Source: Parvibaculum sp040216885
GTDB lineage: Bacteria > Pseudomonadota > Alphaproteobacteria > Parvibaculales > Parvibaculaceae
NCBI GenBank assembly: GCA_040216885.1
Contig: JAVJOG010000015.1
Span: 1 to 64,000, forward strand
DNA: 64,000 nucleotides
Direction of reading: 5' to 3'
Both the position numbers and the translations under genes were made by a program. Shown piece after piece: positions 8,250-18,215 of the stretch (its first letter is position 1; each line of letters begins with the position of its first letter). The notes beneath the pieces were generated by a model that was not told the DNA's origin, made no database searches, and saw nothing but the letters and a program-made list of their open reading frames with translations.

Positions 8250-9167
8250 ATGAGCTGGCTACCCGACGAAGACCCGGTAGCGGGGGACCGCAAATCCTGC
8301 GATGCGCTCGAATTCGCGATCGTGCCGCGGGCCCGCGACATCGGCAATTTCGAGGTGCGGCGTGCCTTGCCGCAGGCGAAGCGGCAGATGGTGGGGCCCT
8401 TCATCTTTCTCGACCAGATGGGTCCGGCCGCGATGCCGCCCGGCATCGGCATGGATGTCCGGCCGCACCCCCATATCGGCCTTGCGACCGTCACCTATCT
8501 CTTCGAAGGCGCCATCATGCACAGGGATAGCGAGGGCAACGCGCTCGAGATTCTCCCCGGCGCGATGAACCTGATGACGGCGGGGCGCGGCATCGCGCAT
8601 TCGGAGCGGACGCCCGACGCGGAGCGAAAGAACGGTCAGCGCCTTTCCGGGATGCAAAGCTGGATCGCGCTGCCGAAGTCGCGGGAGGAAACCGGTCCGG
8701 GCTTCCAGCACTATCCCGAAGCGGACCTGCCCGTCGTGAAGGACGACGGCGTGACGGCACGCGTGATCGCGGGCGGCGTTTTCGGCAAACGCTCACCGGT
8801 GAAAACCCTGTCCGACTGGTTCTATGCCGATGTGGCGCTGGAAACCGGCAAGAGCGTTCCGCTCGACACGGACTACGAGGAACGCGCGATCTATGTCGCG
8901 GAGGGCAAGATCGAGATCGCGGGCGACATATTCGAGGGTCCGCAACTGCTGATCTTCCGCCCCGGCGATCGCATCACCGTGAAGGCGGCGGCCTTCACCC
9001 GCATGATGCTGCTGGGCGGCGCGGCGATGGAGGGCCCGCGCTATATCTGGTGGAACTTTGTCTCTTCCAGCAAGGAACGTATCGAACAGGCAAAGGAGGA
9101 CTGGGCGCAAGGCCGCTTCAAATCCGTGCCCGGCGAAACCGAGTTCATTCCGCTGCCGGAGAAGTGA
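8250..9167 (+). CDS. Pirin family protein
   Basis: Bicupin of the pirin family; bacterial members include quercetin 2,3-dioxygenases and regulators of metabolism. The 305-residue product contains the N-terminal metal-binding pattern PHPHIGLATVTYLFEG followed by HRDSEGN, the GRGIAHSER motif that closes the metal site, and a second C-terminal cupin with YVAEGKIEI. ATG 8250 was chosen over ATG 8223 because a GGAAGGAAG ribosome site lies just upstream of it. Its stop codon is one base before the next start (9169), so it is translationally linked to the OsmC gene. Substrate is unknown. Confidence 0.85.
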   Translation: MSWLPDEDPVAGDRKSCDALEFAIVPRARDIGNFEVRRALPQAKRQMVGPFIFLDQMGPAAMPPGIGMDVRPHPHIGLATVTYLFEGAIMHRDSEGNALEILPGAMNLMTAGRGIAHSERTPDAERKNGQRLSGMQSWIALPKSREETGPGFQHYPEADLPVVKDDGVTARVIAGGVFGKRSPVKTLSDWFYADVALETGKSVPLDTDYEERAIYVAEGKIEIAGDIFEGPQLLIFRPGDRITVKAAAFTRMMLLGGAAMEGPRYIWWNFVSSSKERIEQAKEDWAQGRFKSVPGETEFIPLPEK

Positions 9168-9168
9168 T

Positions 9169-9558
9169 ATGGCGAGCCGCGTTCACCTGACAAGCAAGGC
9201 CGGCGTGTTTCAGGAAATGGAAGCGCGCCAGCACCGGATGACGGCCGACGAGCCGGAGAGCAACCACGGCACCGACAAGGGCCCCGCGCCTTACGAACTG
9301 CTGCTGGCGTCGCTCGCGGCCTGCACCTCGGCAACGCTGCGCCTGTATGCCGACCGCAAGGGCTGGGCGCTCGGCACGATCACGGCGGACCTCGTCTTCA
9401 AGCGCGATGCGGAAGGCAATGAGCGGATCGAACGCAGCGTTTCCTTCGGCGAAAAGCTCTCCGAAGAACAGATGACGCGCATCCGGGACATCGTCGAGAA
9501 GACGCCGGTCACGAAAACGTTAAAACGCGGCACAGCTATTTCGACGCGCTTCGTCTAG
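9169..9558 (+). CDS. OsmC family protein
   Basis: Member of the OsmC/Ohr fold, thiol peroxidases that detoxify organic hydroperoxides. The 129-residue protein has the conserved ELLLASLAACTSATLRLYADRKGW helix with Cys52. The second family cysteine, normally in a CPVH-like motif, is replaced by Thr112 in KTPVTKTL. The usual two-cysteine peroxidase mechanism is therefore doubtful and the protein may act differently. It is packed one base after the pirin gene. A small extra-cytoplasmic pentapeptide protein follows 9 bases later. Confidence 0.8.
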   Translation: MASRVHLTSKAGVFQEMEARQHRMTADEPESNHGTDKGPAPYELLLASLAACTSATLRLYADRKGWALGTITADLVFKRDAEGNERIERSVSFGEKLSEEQMTRIRDIVEKTPVTKTLKRGTAISTRFV

Positions 9559-9567
9559 AATGTGCCC

Positions 9568-10239
9568 ATGAAAAAACCGACAAAGACCGGCCGCGCCGCG
9601 GCCCTGTTCTCGCTGCTGGCGGCGCTGGCCGTCCTGCCCGCTCCGGCCGTGGCGCAGGCGACGCCGGAAGTCGAGGCGCTGGCGGCGAAGATCAAGGCCG
9701 AGCAGTTCAAGACCATCGTCAATTGCGAGCGCTGCAACCTCGCCGGTGCCGATTTCGACGAACAGTTCCTGCGCCTGGCGGCGCTCGAACGCGCCGATCT
9801 GACGGATGCGCGGCTGCGCGGCGCCGACCTGACCGGAATCCACCTGACGCGCGCAAAGCTGACGGGCACCGATTTCAGCGGCTCCAATATGGCGGGCGCG
9901 ATGCTGGCCAATGCCGACCTGCGCGGCGCAACACTCGTCGATACGCGGCTCGACGCGGTGCGCGTCCATGGCGCGGACTTCACCGGCGCCAACATCCAGC
10001 GCGCCAATTTCCGGCTGCTCGAATATGTGAAGAAGCTGACATTCGCCGGCGCCGATGCGCGCGGGGCGATTTTCCGCCATGCCTTTCTGGGCGGCGTCGA
10101 TTTCTCGGGCACCGATCTGCGCGGCGCCGACTTCACCCGCGCGACCGGCCTGACCAACGCGCAACTGGCCAAGGCCTGCGGCGACGATGCGACGATCCTG
10201 CCGCCGGGCCTCTCAATCCCGCGTTGCGACGGAAGCTGA
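9568..10239 (+). CDS. Secreted pentapeptide-repeat protein
   Basis: The 223-residue protein has an N-terminal signal peptide (hydrophobic run about 10-24, cleavage near PAVAQA). A long array of A(D/N)LxG-type pentapeptide repeats follows, expected to fold as a right-handed quadrilateral beta-helix in the periplasm: for example RADLTDARLRGADLTGIHL, and later GADFTGANI and GTDLRGADFT. Two cysteines, Cys-x-x-Cys at NCERCN before the repeats and a C-terminal pair, could form disulfides. ATG 9568 was taken; an in-frame GTG two codons upstream is possible. Function is unknown. Confidence 0.8.
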   Translation: MKKPTKTGRAAALFSLLAALAVLPAPAVAQATPEVEALAAKIKAEQFKTIVNCERCNLAGADFDEQFLRLAALERADLTDARLRGADLTGIHLTRAKLTGTDFSGSNMAGAMLANADLRGATLVDTRLDAVRVHGADFTGANIQRANFRLLEYVKKLTFAGADARGAIFRHAFLGGVDFSGTDLRGADFTRATGLTNAQLAKACGDDATILPPGLSIPRCDGS

Positions 10240-10242
10240 CGC

Positions 10243-10419
10243 TCAGGCCGCAAGCGGCATGTATTCCATGCGTTCGGGAAGACGCTCGGAGCGAACGAAA
10301 AATGTCGCGCCGCGCAAGACCATGTTGATCTCGCCGTCCGGACCGAGAAGCGGCATCTCGACCGCTTCGGTCGTCAGCCAGTGCTGCTTGTGCCAGTCGA
10401 GGCGGGCGCGGCGGCTGCG
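10243..10419 (-). pseudogene. Truncated second copy of the adjacent PAS-type protein (C-terminal remnant)
   Basis: Immediately after the stop codon of the intact upstream gene the minus strand continues open for about 58 codons. The translation matches that gene's C-terminal third: HWLTTEAVEMPLLGPDGEINMVLRG here against YWLTMESMELPLIDEDGRVNMILRG there, with a shared downstream pattern ending in a P-L. No start codon or N-terminal two-thirds is present. It therefore looks like the leftover of a tandem duplicate whose 5' part was deleted. It could in principle be made only by readthrough of the TGA at 10421-10423. Confidence 0.65.
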
Positions 10420-10420
10420 G

Positions 10421-10924
10421 TCAATGCAGCGGCAGCGGTGCAACGACATAGTGATCGGGCGGCGGATTTTTCGGCGAGGAATAGCTGACGCCGCGCAGGA
10501 TCATGTTGACCCGCCCGTCCTCGTCGATGAGCGGCAGCTCCATCGACTCCATCGTCAGCCAGTATTTCGGATGCCATGTCATCGGCGAACGGCGGCGATA
10601 GGGCCGGGCCTCGCGCGCGACCTGCAGCAGCGAGGCGAAGACGCGGTCTGCCGCCTTGCCGTAGAGACCGGCATCGACCCAGCGCCCGGTCGCGTCGCGG
10701 CCGAGATGCTCGACGATCTCGGTGCCGACGAGGCGGTGACGAAAGCCGAGCGGGTCCCAACTCACATCGAGGAAGTTGACGATCGGCAGGAAGGGCTTGA
10801 TTTCCGCCGGGTTGAAGTCGGCCCGTGTCGGCGCCAGCCGCCGGCCTTTCTTCTCCAGCCAGTGCTCATAAAGCCCGTCGAGACGCCTGTCCCAGAATAG
10901 CTCCGCCGTCACGCTTACCCCCAC
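10421..10924 (-). CDS. PAS-domain protein of the alphaproteobacterial PAS_5-like family
   Basis: A 167-residue protein that looks like a stand-alone sensory PAS fold of the type widespread in alphaproteobacteria (PAS_5-like). Features are the N-terminal LYEHWLEKKGRRLAPTRADFNP segment, a central FRHRLVGTEIVEHLGRDATGRWVD segment and the C-terminal strands with MTWHPKYWLTMESMELPL. There is no output domain, membrane segment or signal peptide. It starts at a GTG (10924); a second in-frame GTG at 10912 is equally possible. A degraded second copy follows directly. Ligand and partner are unknown. Confidence 0.7.
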   Translation of the reverse strand: MGVSVTAELFWDRRLDGLYEHWLEKKGRRLAPTRADFNPAEIKPFLPIVNFLDVSWDPLGFRHRLVGTEIVEHLGRDATGRWVDAGLYGKAADRVFASLLQVAREARPYRRRSPMTWHPKYWLTMESMELPLIDEDGRVNMILRGVSYSSPKNPPPDHYVVAPLPLH

Positions 10925-11000
10925 CCCGATACGCGGGCACCGATATACCCCGGTTCAGTTTCGGACAATTATGGTTAAGGGGATGTTACCGGCGGGCAGC

Positions 11001-11030
11001 AAAAAGGCGGACCCCGGGGGCCCGCCTTTT
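11001..11030 (-). terminator. Intrinsic terminator after serA
   Basis: On the minus strand a GC-rich hairpin (GGCGGGCCCCCGGGGTCCGCC) is followed by TTTTTG, 27 bases after the serA stop codon. Confidence 0.88.
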
Positions 11031-11056
11031 GATTTTCCAGCCGTGGTGCGGCGGCC

Positions 11057-12634
11057 TCAGAACGTCAGCGACTTCGCCTGCACGACATGCGGCAGCGCCT
11101 GGATTTCGGCGAGAACGGAGGCCGGCACATCCGCATCGACCTCGACGAGGCAGATCGCATCGCCACCCGCCTTTTCGCGGCCGAGGTTGAAGTTGGCGAT
11201 GTTGATGCCGGACTTGCCGAGCAACGAACCCAGCGCGCCGATGAAACCCGGCTTGTCCTGATTCGTCACATAGAGCATGTGATGGCCGAGCGAGGCCTCC
11301 ATGTTGACACCCTTGATCTGGATCAGGCGCGGCAACCCGCCGGAGAAGACGGTACCCGCGACCGAACGGTCCTGACGTTCGGTCTTCACCTCGATTTTGA
11401 TATAGGTCTCGTAGGCGCCCTGCTGTTCACGCTTCACTTCGGTCACCTTGATGTCGCGGTCCTTGGCGATGACCGGTGCCGAGACCATGTTGACATCCTC
11501 AAGCTGCGGCTTGAGCAAACCGGTCAGCGCCGCATTGGTGAGAACGCGCGTGTTCATCTCGGCGACATCGCCCGCATATTCGATGGTGACGGCCGAGATG
11601 CCCGTCTCCGTGAGCTGGCCCGCGAAAGAGCCGAGCTGCTGCGCGAGCGTCAGATACGGCGTCAGCTTCGGCGCTTCCTCGGCCGACACGGCGGGCACGT
11701 TGATCGAATTGGTGATCGCGCCGGTGAGCAGATAATCGGCCATCTGCTCGGCCACCTGCAACGCGACATTTTCCTGCGCCTCGTTGGTCGAGGCGCCGAG
11801 ATGCGGTGTGCAGATGATCTGTTCCATGCCGAACAGCGGGTTGGATTTCGCGGGCTCCTCCTCGAACACGTCGAGCGCCGCCCCGGCAACATGACCGCTC
11901 TCGATCGCCGCCTTGAGATCGGCCTCGACGATCAATCCGCCGCGCGCGCAATTGACGATGCGGACGCCCTTCTTGCACTTGGCAAGGTTCTGGGCGTTGA
12001 GGATGTTGCGCGTCTTGTCGGTCAAGGGCGTGTGCAGCGTGATGAAGTCGGCACGCCTCAAAAGCTCGTCGAGTTCGACCTTCTCGACGCCGAGATCGCT
12101 GGCGCGGTCGGGCGTCAGGAACGGATCGAAGGCGACGACCTTCATGCGCAGGCCGAGCGCGCGGTCGGCGACGATAGAGCCGATATTGCCGCAACCGATG
12201 ACACCGAGCGTCTTGGCCGTCACCTCGACGCCCATGAATTTCGACTTTTCCCACTTGCCGGCATGGGTCGAGGCGTTGGCCTGCGGAATGTCGCGAGCGA
12301 GCGCCAGCATCATCGCGACCGCATGTTCGGCCGTCGTGATCGAATTGCCAAAGGGCGTGTTCATCACAATGACGCCAGCGGCGGTGGCAGCCGGAAGATC
12401 GACATTGTCGACACCGATGCCGGCGCGACCGACGACCTTCAGCTTTTTCGCTGCGGCAAGCACCGGCGGCGTGACCTTGGTCGCCGAGCGGATCGCGAGA
12501 CCGTCATAGTCGCCGATGATCTTGATCAGTTCGTCGCGGTCGAGACCGGTCTTGACGTCGACCTCGACGCCGCGATCCTTGAAGATCTGCACGGCGGCGG
12601 GCGAAAGCTGGTCGGAAATCAGAACCTTGGGCAT
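11057..12634 (-). CDS. serA: D-3-phosphoglycerate dehydrogenase
   Basis: First step of serine synthesis, oxidising 3-phosphoglycerate to 3-phosphohydroxypyruvate with NAD. The 525-residue long-type enzyme has the substrate domain, the Rossmann NAD motif GVIGCGNIGSIVADRA (about 145-160), the catalytic NCARGGLIVE and CTPHLGASTNEAQ segments, the intervening allosteric-substrate-binding domain and a C-terminal ACT domain (LGHHMLYVTNQDKPGFIG onward) suggesting feedback by serine. The ATG at 12634 follows a perfect AGGAGG ribosome site. It lies 104 bp after serC, forming a serC-serA operon. Confidence 0.97.
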   Translation of the reverse strand: MPKVLISDQLSPAAVQIFKDRGVEVDVKTGLDRDELIKIIGDYDGLAIRSATKVTPPVLAAAKKLKVVGRAGIGVDNVDLPAATAAGVIVMNTPFGNSITTAEHAVAMMLALARDIPQANASTHAGKWEKSKFMGVEVTAKTLGVIGCGNIGSIVADRALGLRMKVVAFDPFLTPDRASDLGVEKVELDELLRRADFITLHTPLTDKTRNILNAQNLAKCKKGVRIVNCARGGLIVEADLKAAIESGHVAGAALDVFEEEPAKSNPLFGMEQIICTPHLGASTNEAQENVALQVAEQMADYLLTGAITNSINVPAVSAEEAPKLTPYLTLAQQLGSFAGQLTETGISAVTIEYAGDVAEMNTRVLTNAALTGLLKPQLEDVNMVSAPVIAKDRDIKVTEVKREQQGAYETYIKIEVKTERQDRSVAGTVFSGGLPRLIQIKGVNMEASLGHHMLYVTNQDKPGFIGALGSLLGKSGINIANFNLGREKAGGDAICLVEVDADVPASVLAEIQALPHVVQAKSLTF

Positions 12635-12738
12635 GAATGCCTCCTGATGGAATTTGCCCGTCACCCTCCACGAACGATGCTCGCGGCACCCTCCGTACGA
12701 GAGAGAAAGGGTGAGAGGCGCGTATTGAAAGAAAAGAT

Positions 12739-13914
<1,176 letters not shown>

Positions 13915-14118
13915 TTGCAACCTACCCTTTCAGATAGCTGCCCCTCGGTGGGGAGGGGTGTCCCGCCGCCGCGTATAGGCGTGTCGCCGCGCGAAGTCAA
14001 ATGACGGCCGTGCGACGGAACCACCCGGGAAGCCCGAAAATCCGCATAATCCCTTGCAATTGACACGCGCGGCGCGGGCCAGAAGACTGCCCCTGCACCC
14101 CCAGAAACGCAGGACACC

Positions 14119-15018
14119 TTGCCCGCACACACCCCGTCTCACTGGCTGATGCTCGGCGCGCTGGTCGCGCTGTGGGGGCTGGCATTCGCCTTCGCGAAGA
14201 TCGCCGTCGACACTGTGGCGCCGGAATGGACCATGGCCGGGCGGCTTTTGACCGGCGCGGCGCTGCTGCTGCCCTGCCTGCTGCTGGCGGGGGGCCGCCT
14301 GTTGCGCGACGGCCGCGCCTGGGGCTGGCTCATCGCACTGGCGCTTGTCGGCAACATCGCGCCCTTCTTCACGATCAGTTGGGGACAACAACACATTTCC
14401 TCGGCGCTCGCCGGCATACTGATCGGCTTCACGCCGCTGGCGACACTGCTGATCGCGCGCGCCTTCGTGCCCGGCGAATTCATCACGCCGTTCCGTCTCG
14501 CGGGCTTCATCGTCGGCTTTGCCGGTCTTGTGATCGTGGTCGGCCCGGACGCGCTTGCCGACATCGCGACGGCGTCGGGCGGCGACGTTCGTCTCGCACA
14601 AGCGGCCGTGCTGGCGGGCGCTTTCTTCTTTGCCTGCAACAATGTGATGGCGCGCCTCGCGCCCGACATGCCGCTGCTGGCGAAATCTTCCGGCGTGATG
14701 CTGGCCGGCGCACTGATGGGCACGGCGATTGCAGGCACGATGACGCCGCCGGCGGCATTGCTGGAGGCAAGCCCGGCATCGCTGCTCGGCGTGGCGGGGC
14801 TCGGAATCTTCTCGACCGGCCTTGCGGCCATCGTCTTCTTCCGCCTGATCGACCATGCCGGGCCGACCTTCGTGTCGCTGACGAACTATCTGGTGCCGGT
14901 CTTCGCGGCGCTGACCGGCTATCTCGTCTTCGGCGAGGAACTGCGCGCCGGCGTCCTCGGCGGCTTCGCGCTGATCCTCGCCGGCATCGCGCTCAGCGAG
15001 TGGCGCGTCAGAAGCTGA
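14119..15018 (+). CDS. EamA/DMT superfamily transporter
   Basis: Inner-membrane drug/metabolite transporter with about ten transmembrane helices arranged as two EamA repeats across 299 residues. Seen: HWLMLGALVALWGLAFAFAKIAV opens repeat one. GQQHISSALAGILIGFTPLATLLIA is the conserved helix-4 stretch, and SLTNYLVPVFAALTGYLVFGEEL its repeat-two counterpart. The TTG at 14119 is taken as start because of the AGGA site 5 bases upstream; the ATG at 14149 is an alternative. Substrate unknown; exporters of amino acids or metabolites are common in this family. Its 3' end overlaps phzF by 11 bp, tail to tail. Confidence 0.85.
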   Translation: MPAHTPSHWLMLGALVALWGLAFAFAKIAVDTVAPEWTMAGRLLTGAALLLPCLLLAGGRLLRDGRAWGWLIALALVGNIAPFFTISWGQQHISSALAGILIGFTPLATLLIARAFVPGEFITPFRLAGFIVGFAGLVIVVGPDALADIATASGGDVRLAQAAVLAGAFFFACNNVMARLAPDMPLLAKSSGVMLAGALMGTAIAGTMTPPAALLEASPASLLGVAGLGIFSTGLAAIVFFRLIDHAGPTFVSLTNYLVPVFAALTGYLVFGEELRAGVLGGFALILAGIALSEWRVRS

Positions 15019-15805
15019 TCTCGGCCTTCATGTAGTCGGCGCAACGGCCGCGAATGATCGTTCGCTCGCCGGCATCCGTGCAGCGCAGTGTGCCGCCCCG
15101 CGCCGACACCTGCCGTGCGACGAGATCGCTCTTGCCAAGCTTCTTCGACCAGTACGGAACGAGCGTACAATGCACCGCGCCCGTTACCGGGTCTTCGTCG
15201 ATTCCATGCGCCGGCGCGAAGACGCGTGAAACGAAATCGAAACCCGAACCTTCGTCGCCCGGCGCCGTGACGATCAGCAGCAGGTCGAGCGGCGTCAGCA
15301 GCCGCTTCAGCGCACCGGTGTCGGGCGCGAGCGCCTTTACCTCGGCGGCGCTGTCGAATACGGCAAGGAGATAGGTCGACTTCGCCCAGACGCGCGGGCT
15401 GGCGCCGAGCGCGGCGGCGATTTCCGCCGGCGCGGGATAGGGCTTGGCCGGATTGGCCGGAAAGTTCATCGAGAGCAGGTCTCCCTCGCGCGCAATGGTG
15501 AGCCGGCCACTCTTCGTCTCGAAATGGATTTCGGGCGCCGCATGGCCGAGATGCGCGAACAAAACATGCGCCGAGGCGAGCGTCGCATGACCGCAGAGCG
15601 GCACCTCGACCGCCGGCGTAAACCAGCGCAACCGGTAGCCCTCGCCTTCGGGCACGAAGAATGCGGTCTCAGCGAGATTGTTCTCGGCCGCGATCGCCTG
15701 CATGACGGCATCCGCCGGCCAGCTGTCGAGCGGCACGACAGCCGCCGGATTGCCCTCGAAAACGCGGTCCGCGAACGCATCGATCTGGTAGAGAACTGCT
15801 TTCAT
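15008..15805 (-). CDS. PhzF family epimerase/isomerase
   Basis: Cytosolic enzyme of the PhzF / diaminopimelate-epimerase fold. In the 265-residue protein the N-terminal IDAFADRVFEGNPAAVV and the ENNLAETAFF motif carry the catalytic glutamate (Glu46) of PhzF-type isomerases. The RWFTPAVEVPLCGHATLASAHVLF stretch and C-terminal IDEDPVTGAVHCTL complete the pseudo-symmetric active site. It is not next to phenazine genes, so its substrate is probably a different small enone or amino acid. It is transcribed away from a MocR regulator gene with shared operator-like sites, suggesting control by that regulator. Confidence 0.85.
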   Translation of the reverse strand: MKAVLYQIDAFADRVFEGNPAAVVPLDSWPADAVMQAIAAENNLAETAFFVPEGEGYRLRWFTPAVEVPLCGHATLASAHVLFAHLGHAAPEIHFETKSGRLTIAREGDLLSMNFPANPAKPYPAPAEIAAALGASPRVWAKSTYLLAVFDSAAEVKALAPDTGALKRLLTPLDLLLIVTAPGDEGSGFDFVSRVFAPAHGIDEDPVTGAVHCTLVPYWSKKLGKSDLVARQVSARGGTLRCTDAGERTIIRGRCADYMKAEISF

Positions 15806-15819
15806 CGTCTTTGTTCCGT

Positions 15820-15947
15820 ATTGTATGGGTACAATTCTGAGATCGTTGAACGATATTCTTGCTCCTTGACCCAGAATGTCGATATTGTGATTGTTCCCGG
15901 AAGATGATCCACGTCCAGTATGGATTCAATGAGTTTATTGTACCCAT
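15820..15947. promoter_or_regulatory. Paired operator-like sites in the phzF / MocR divergent region
   Basis: Seen: ATTGTA-TGGG-TACAAT (15820-15835) is a perfect inverted repeat. The 11-mer ATTGTACCCAT (15937-15947) covers the regulator's start codon and is the exact reverse complement of 15825-15835. The two sites face each other about 100 bp apart. MocR regulators often bind two such half sites and bend the DNA between them; binding here is inference. Confidence 0.55.
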
Positions 15948-17370
15948 GACAATTTCGCTTTTCGATCCGGCCAACATCGCCGCCCGCCCCGGACCCCGCT
16001 ACAAGGCCATCGCCGACGCACTGAGCGACGCCGTGAAGATGGGGACGGCGGCGTCCGGCACCAAGCTGCCGCCGCTACGCGACCTCGCCTATCGGCTGGG
16101 CGTGACGGTGGGCACCGTGTCGCGCGCCTATGCGCTGGCGGCAAGCCGCGGCGAGGTGACGGGCGAAGTCGGACGCGGCACCTATGTGCGCGACCGCAAT
16201 GCGCGAAGCGGCGCGGACGTCGGCGCGGCGGCATTCCACGCGCTGCCCGACGCGATGCAGGCGGCGATGAAGGCGGCGCTGCCCGCGCCTGTCGGACAGG
16301 CGGAAATTCTCGGCGCGGCGATGCGGCGCCTCCTCGACGCGCTGCCGGACATGCCGGGCCGCTCGCCGTTCAACAGCTACCCGCCCGTCGGCGGTACGCT
16401 GCATCAGCGGGCGATGGCGGCGAAATGGATCGCGCATGGCGCATTCACGCCCGATGCCGAGGAACTGGTGATCTGTTCGGGGACGCAACAGGCGATCCTG
16501 ACGGCGGTACTCTGCACGACCGAGCCCGGCGACACGATCCTGACCGAAGCGCTGACCTATACCGCGATGGTGAACCAGGCGGCGTCCGTCGGGCGGCGCG
16601 CCGCGCCGGTCGACATCGACGAAGAAGGCCTTGTGCCGCAGGCACTCGACCGTGCCGCGCGCGAGACGGGCGCGCGGACCGTCTTCATCGTGCCGACGCT
16701 GCACAACCCGACCGGCGCCATCATGAGCGAGCGGCGGCGGCGCGACATCGCCGACGTCGCGCGAATGCACGGCCTCGCGATCATCGAAGACGACATTTAT
16801 GGCAAGCTGGTGGACGACCGCCCGCCGACCATTGCCGGTCTTTACCCGGAAGACACATGGTATGCGACGAGCCTTGCCAAGACCGTGGCTTGCGGGCTGC
16901 GCATCGGCTTTCTGCGGCCACCGCCGTCGCAAATCGAACGCGCCCGCGCCATTCAATACGGCTTCGGCCAGACCGTGCCGCCGCTGATGGCAGACCTGGC
17001 GGCCATGCTGATCGAAAGCGGCGATGCCGATACACTAACCGCGCGGCAGATGGAGGAGACGCGCGCACGCCACGCGATGCTGCGCGAGGCGCTGCCGGAC
17101 AGCGACATCGCGACCAACGATACCGCGCCCTATGCCTGGCTCGCCCTGCCCGATGCCTGGCGCGCGCATATCTTCGTCGAGGCGGCGCGGGCCCGCGGGC
17201 TGGCGCTGGCGGCCGGCGAGGATTTCATGGTCGGGCGCACCGACCGCGCCTCACGCCATGTGCGCCTCGCGCTCGGCCAGCCGCAGACGCGGAATGAACT
17301 CGCGACCGGCCTTGCGATCGTTGCCGAATTGCTGAAATCGGGGCCTATATCAAGTGCGCTAGTGGCGTGA
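15946..17370 (+). CDS. MocR family transcriptional regulator (GntR wHTH plus aminotransferase-like domain)
   Basis: 474-residue fusion of an N-terminal winged helix (about 20-85, with KLPPLRDLAYRLGVTVGTVSRAY as recognition helix) to a fold-type I aminotransferase domain (about 110-470). The PLP domain retains SGTQQAIL, the HNPTGAIMS motif and IEDDIYGKLV. The lysine segment ATSLAKTVACGLRIGF carries the likely PLP-binding Lys. MocR proteins sense PLP or an amino-acid-derived effector rather than catalyse. The start at 15946 sits inside a putative operator, which suggests self-repression. The divergent phzF is the obvious target. The 3' end overlaps thiD by 12 bp. Confidence 0.88.
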   Translation: MTISLFDPANIAARPGPRYKAIADALSDAVKMGTAASGTKLPPLRDLAYRLGVTVGTVSRAYALAASRGEVTGEVGRGTYVRDRNARSGADVGAAAFHALPDAMQAAMKAALPAPVGQAEILGAAMRRLLDALPDMPGRSPFNSYPPVGGTLHQRAMAAKWIAHGAFTPDAEELVICSGTQQAILTAVLCTTEPGDTILTEALTYTAMVNQAASVGRRAAPVDIDEEGLVPQALDRAARETGARTVFIVPTLHNPTGAIMSERRRRDIADVARMHGLAIIEDDIYGKLVDDRPPTIAGLYPEDTWYATSLAKTVACGLRIGFLRPPPSQIERARAIQYGFGQTVPPLMADLAAMLIESGDADTLTARQMEETRARHAMLREALPDSDIATNDTAPYAWLALPDAWRAHIFVEAARARGLALAAGEDFMVGRTDRASRHVRLALGQPQTRNELATGLAIVAELLKSGPISSALVA

Positions 17371-18186
17371 GGGTTCTTCGCCGTCGCCGAACGCAGCGAG
17401 AAAATTGAGCGGGCCGTTGCCCTGGCCGAAGCCGGGCGCGGTGCGGATCGCCTCATGCACATAGTCGCGCGCCGTCTCGACAGCCAGCGAAAGTTCGAAG
17501 CCTTGCGCCAGTAGCACGGCGATCGCCGAGGCCAGCGTGCAGCCCGTGCCATGCGTGTGGCGCGTCTCGATGCGCGGCGAGGAGAAGGTCTGCATCGTCT
17601 CCTGCGTCGCCAATACGTCGAACAGCGTCGCGCCTTCAAGATGCCCGCCCTTGACAAGCACGGCGTCGCAACCGAGACCGAGCAGTGCGTCGGCCGCCGC
17701 CTTCTGTCCATCGATATCCATGATCGTCCGCCCCGTCAGCACTTCGGCCTCGGGTACATTCGGCGTGACAAGCGTTGCGAGCGGGATCAGCACTTCCTTC
17801 AGCGCCGCCACCGCCGGCCCTTCCAACAGGGACGCGCCGCCTTTCGCGACCATCACGGGATCGACGATAAGGAACGGCACTTCGGCGTGATCGCCAAGCT
17901 CGGCGGCCACCGCCTCGACCATTGCCGCGCTGTGCAACATGCCGGTCTTCACCGCGTCGGCGCCGATGTCCTCAAGGACCGCCTTCATCTGCGCCCGCAC
18001 GATCTCGACCGGCACTTCATGGATGCCGTGGACGCCCAGCGTATTCTGGACCGTGATCGCGGTGACGGCCGTCATCGCGAAACCGCCCATCGCCGTGACG
18101 CTCTTGATGTCGGCCTGGATGCCGGCGCCGCCGCCTGAATCCGAGCCGGCGACGATCAGGACGCGGCCTTGCATCGATGTGGTCAT
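17359..18186 (-). CDS. thiD: Hydroxymethylpyrimidine/phosphomethylpyrimidine kinase
   Basis: Phosphorylates HMP and HMP-P to HMP-pyrophosphate for thiamine synthesis. In the 275-residue ribokinase-fold protein the opening VLIVAGSDSGGGAGIQADIK binds substrate. DPVMVAKGG and the GTGCTLASAIA anion hole with its catalytic GTGC cysteine are intact. A GGAGAC ribosome site precedes the ATG, and it lies 29 bp after glmM, so it is likely the last gene of the folP-glmM-thiD transcript. It supplies the step after ThiC, encoded about 13 kb away under a TPP riboswitch; no riboswitch is seen here. Confidence 0.95.
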   Translation of the reverse strand: MTTSMQGRVLIVAGSDSGGGAGIQADIKSVTAMGGFAMTAVTAITVQNTLGVHGIHEVPVEIVRAQMKAVLEDIGADAVKTGMLHSAAMVEAVAAELGDHAEVPFLIVDPVMVAKGGASLLEGPAVAALKEVLIPLATLVTPNVPEAEVLTGRTIMDIDGQKAAADALLGLGCDAVLVKGGHLEGATLFDVLATQETMQTFSSPRIETRHTHGTGCTLASAIAVLLAQGFELSLAVETARDYVHEAIRTAPGFGQGNGPLNFLAAFGDGEEPSRH

Positions 18187-18215
18187 GGAAAATGTCTCCG
18201 GGATCGAGCCGCAAA

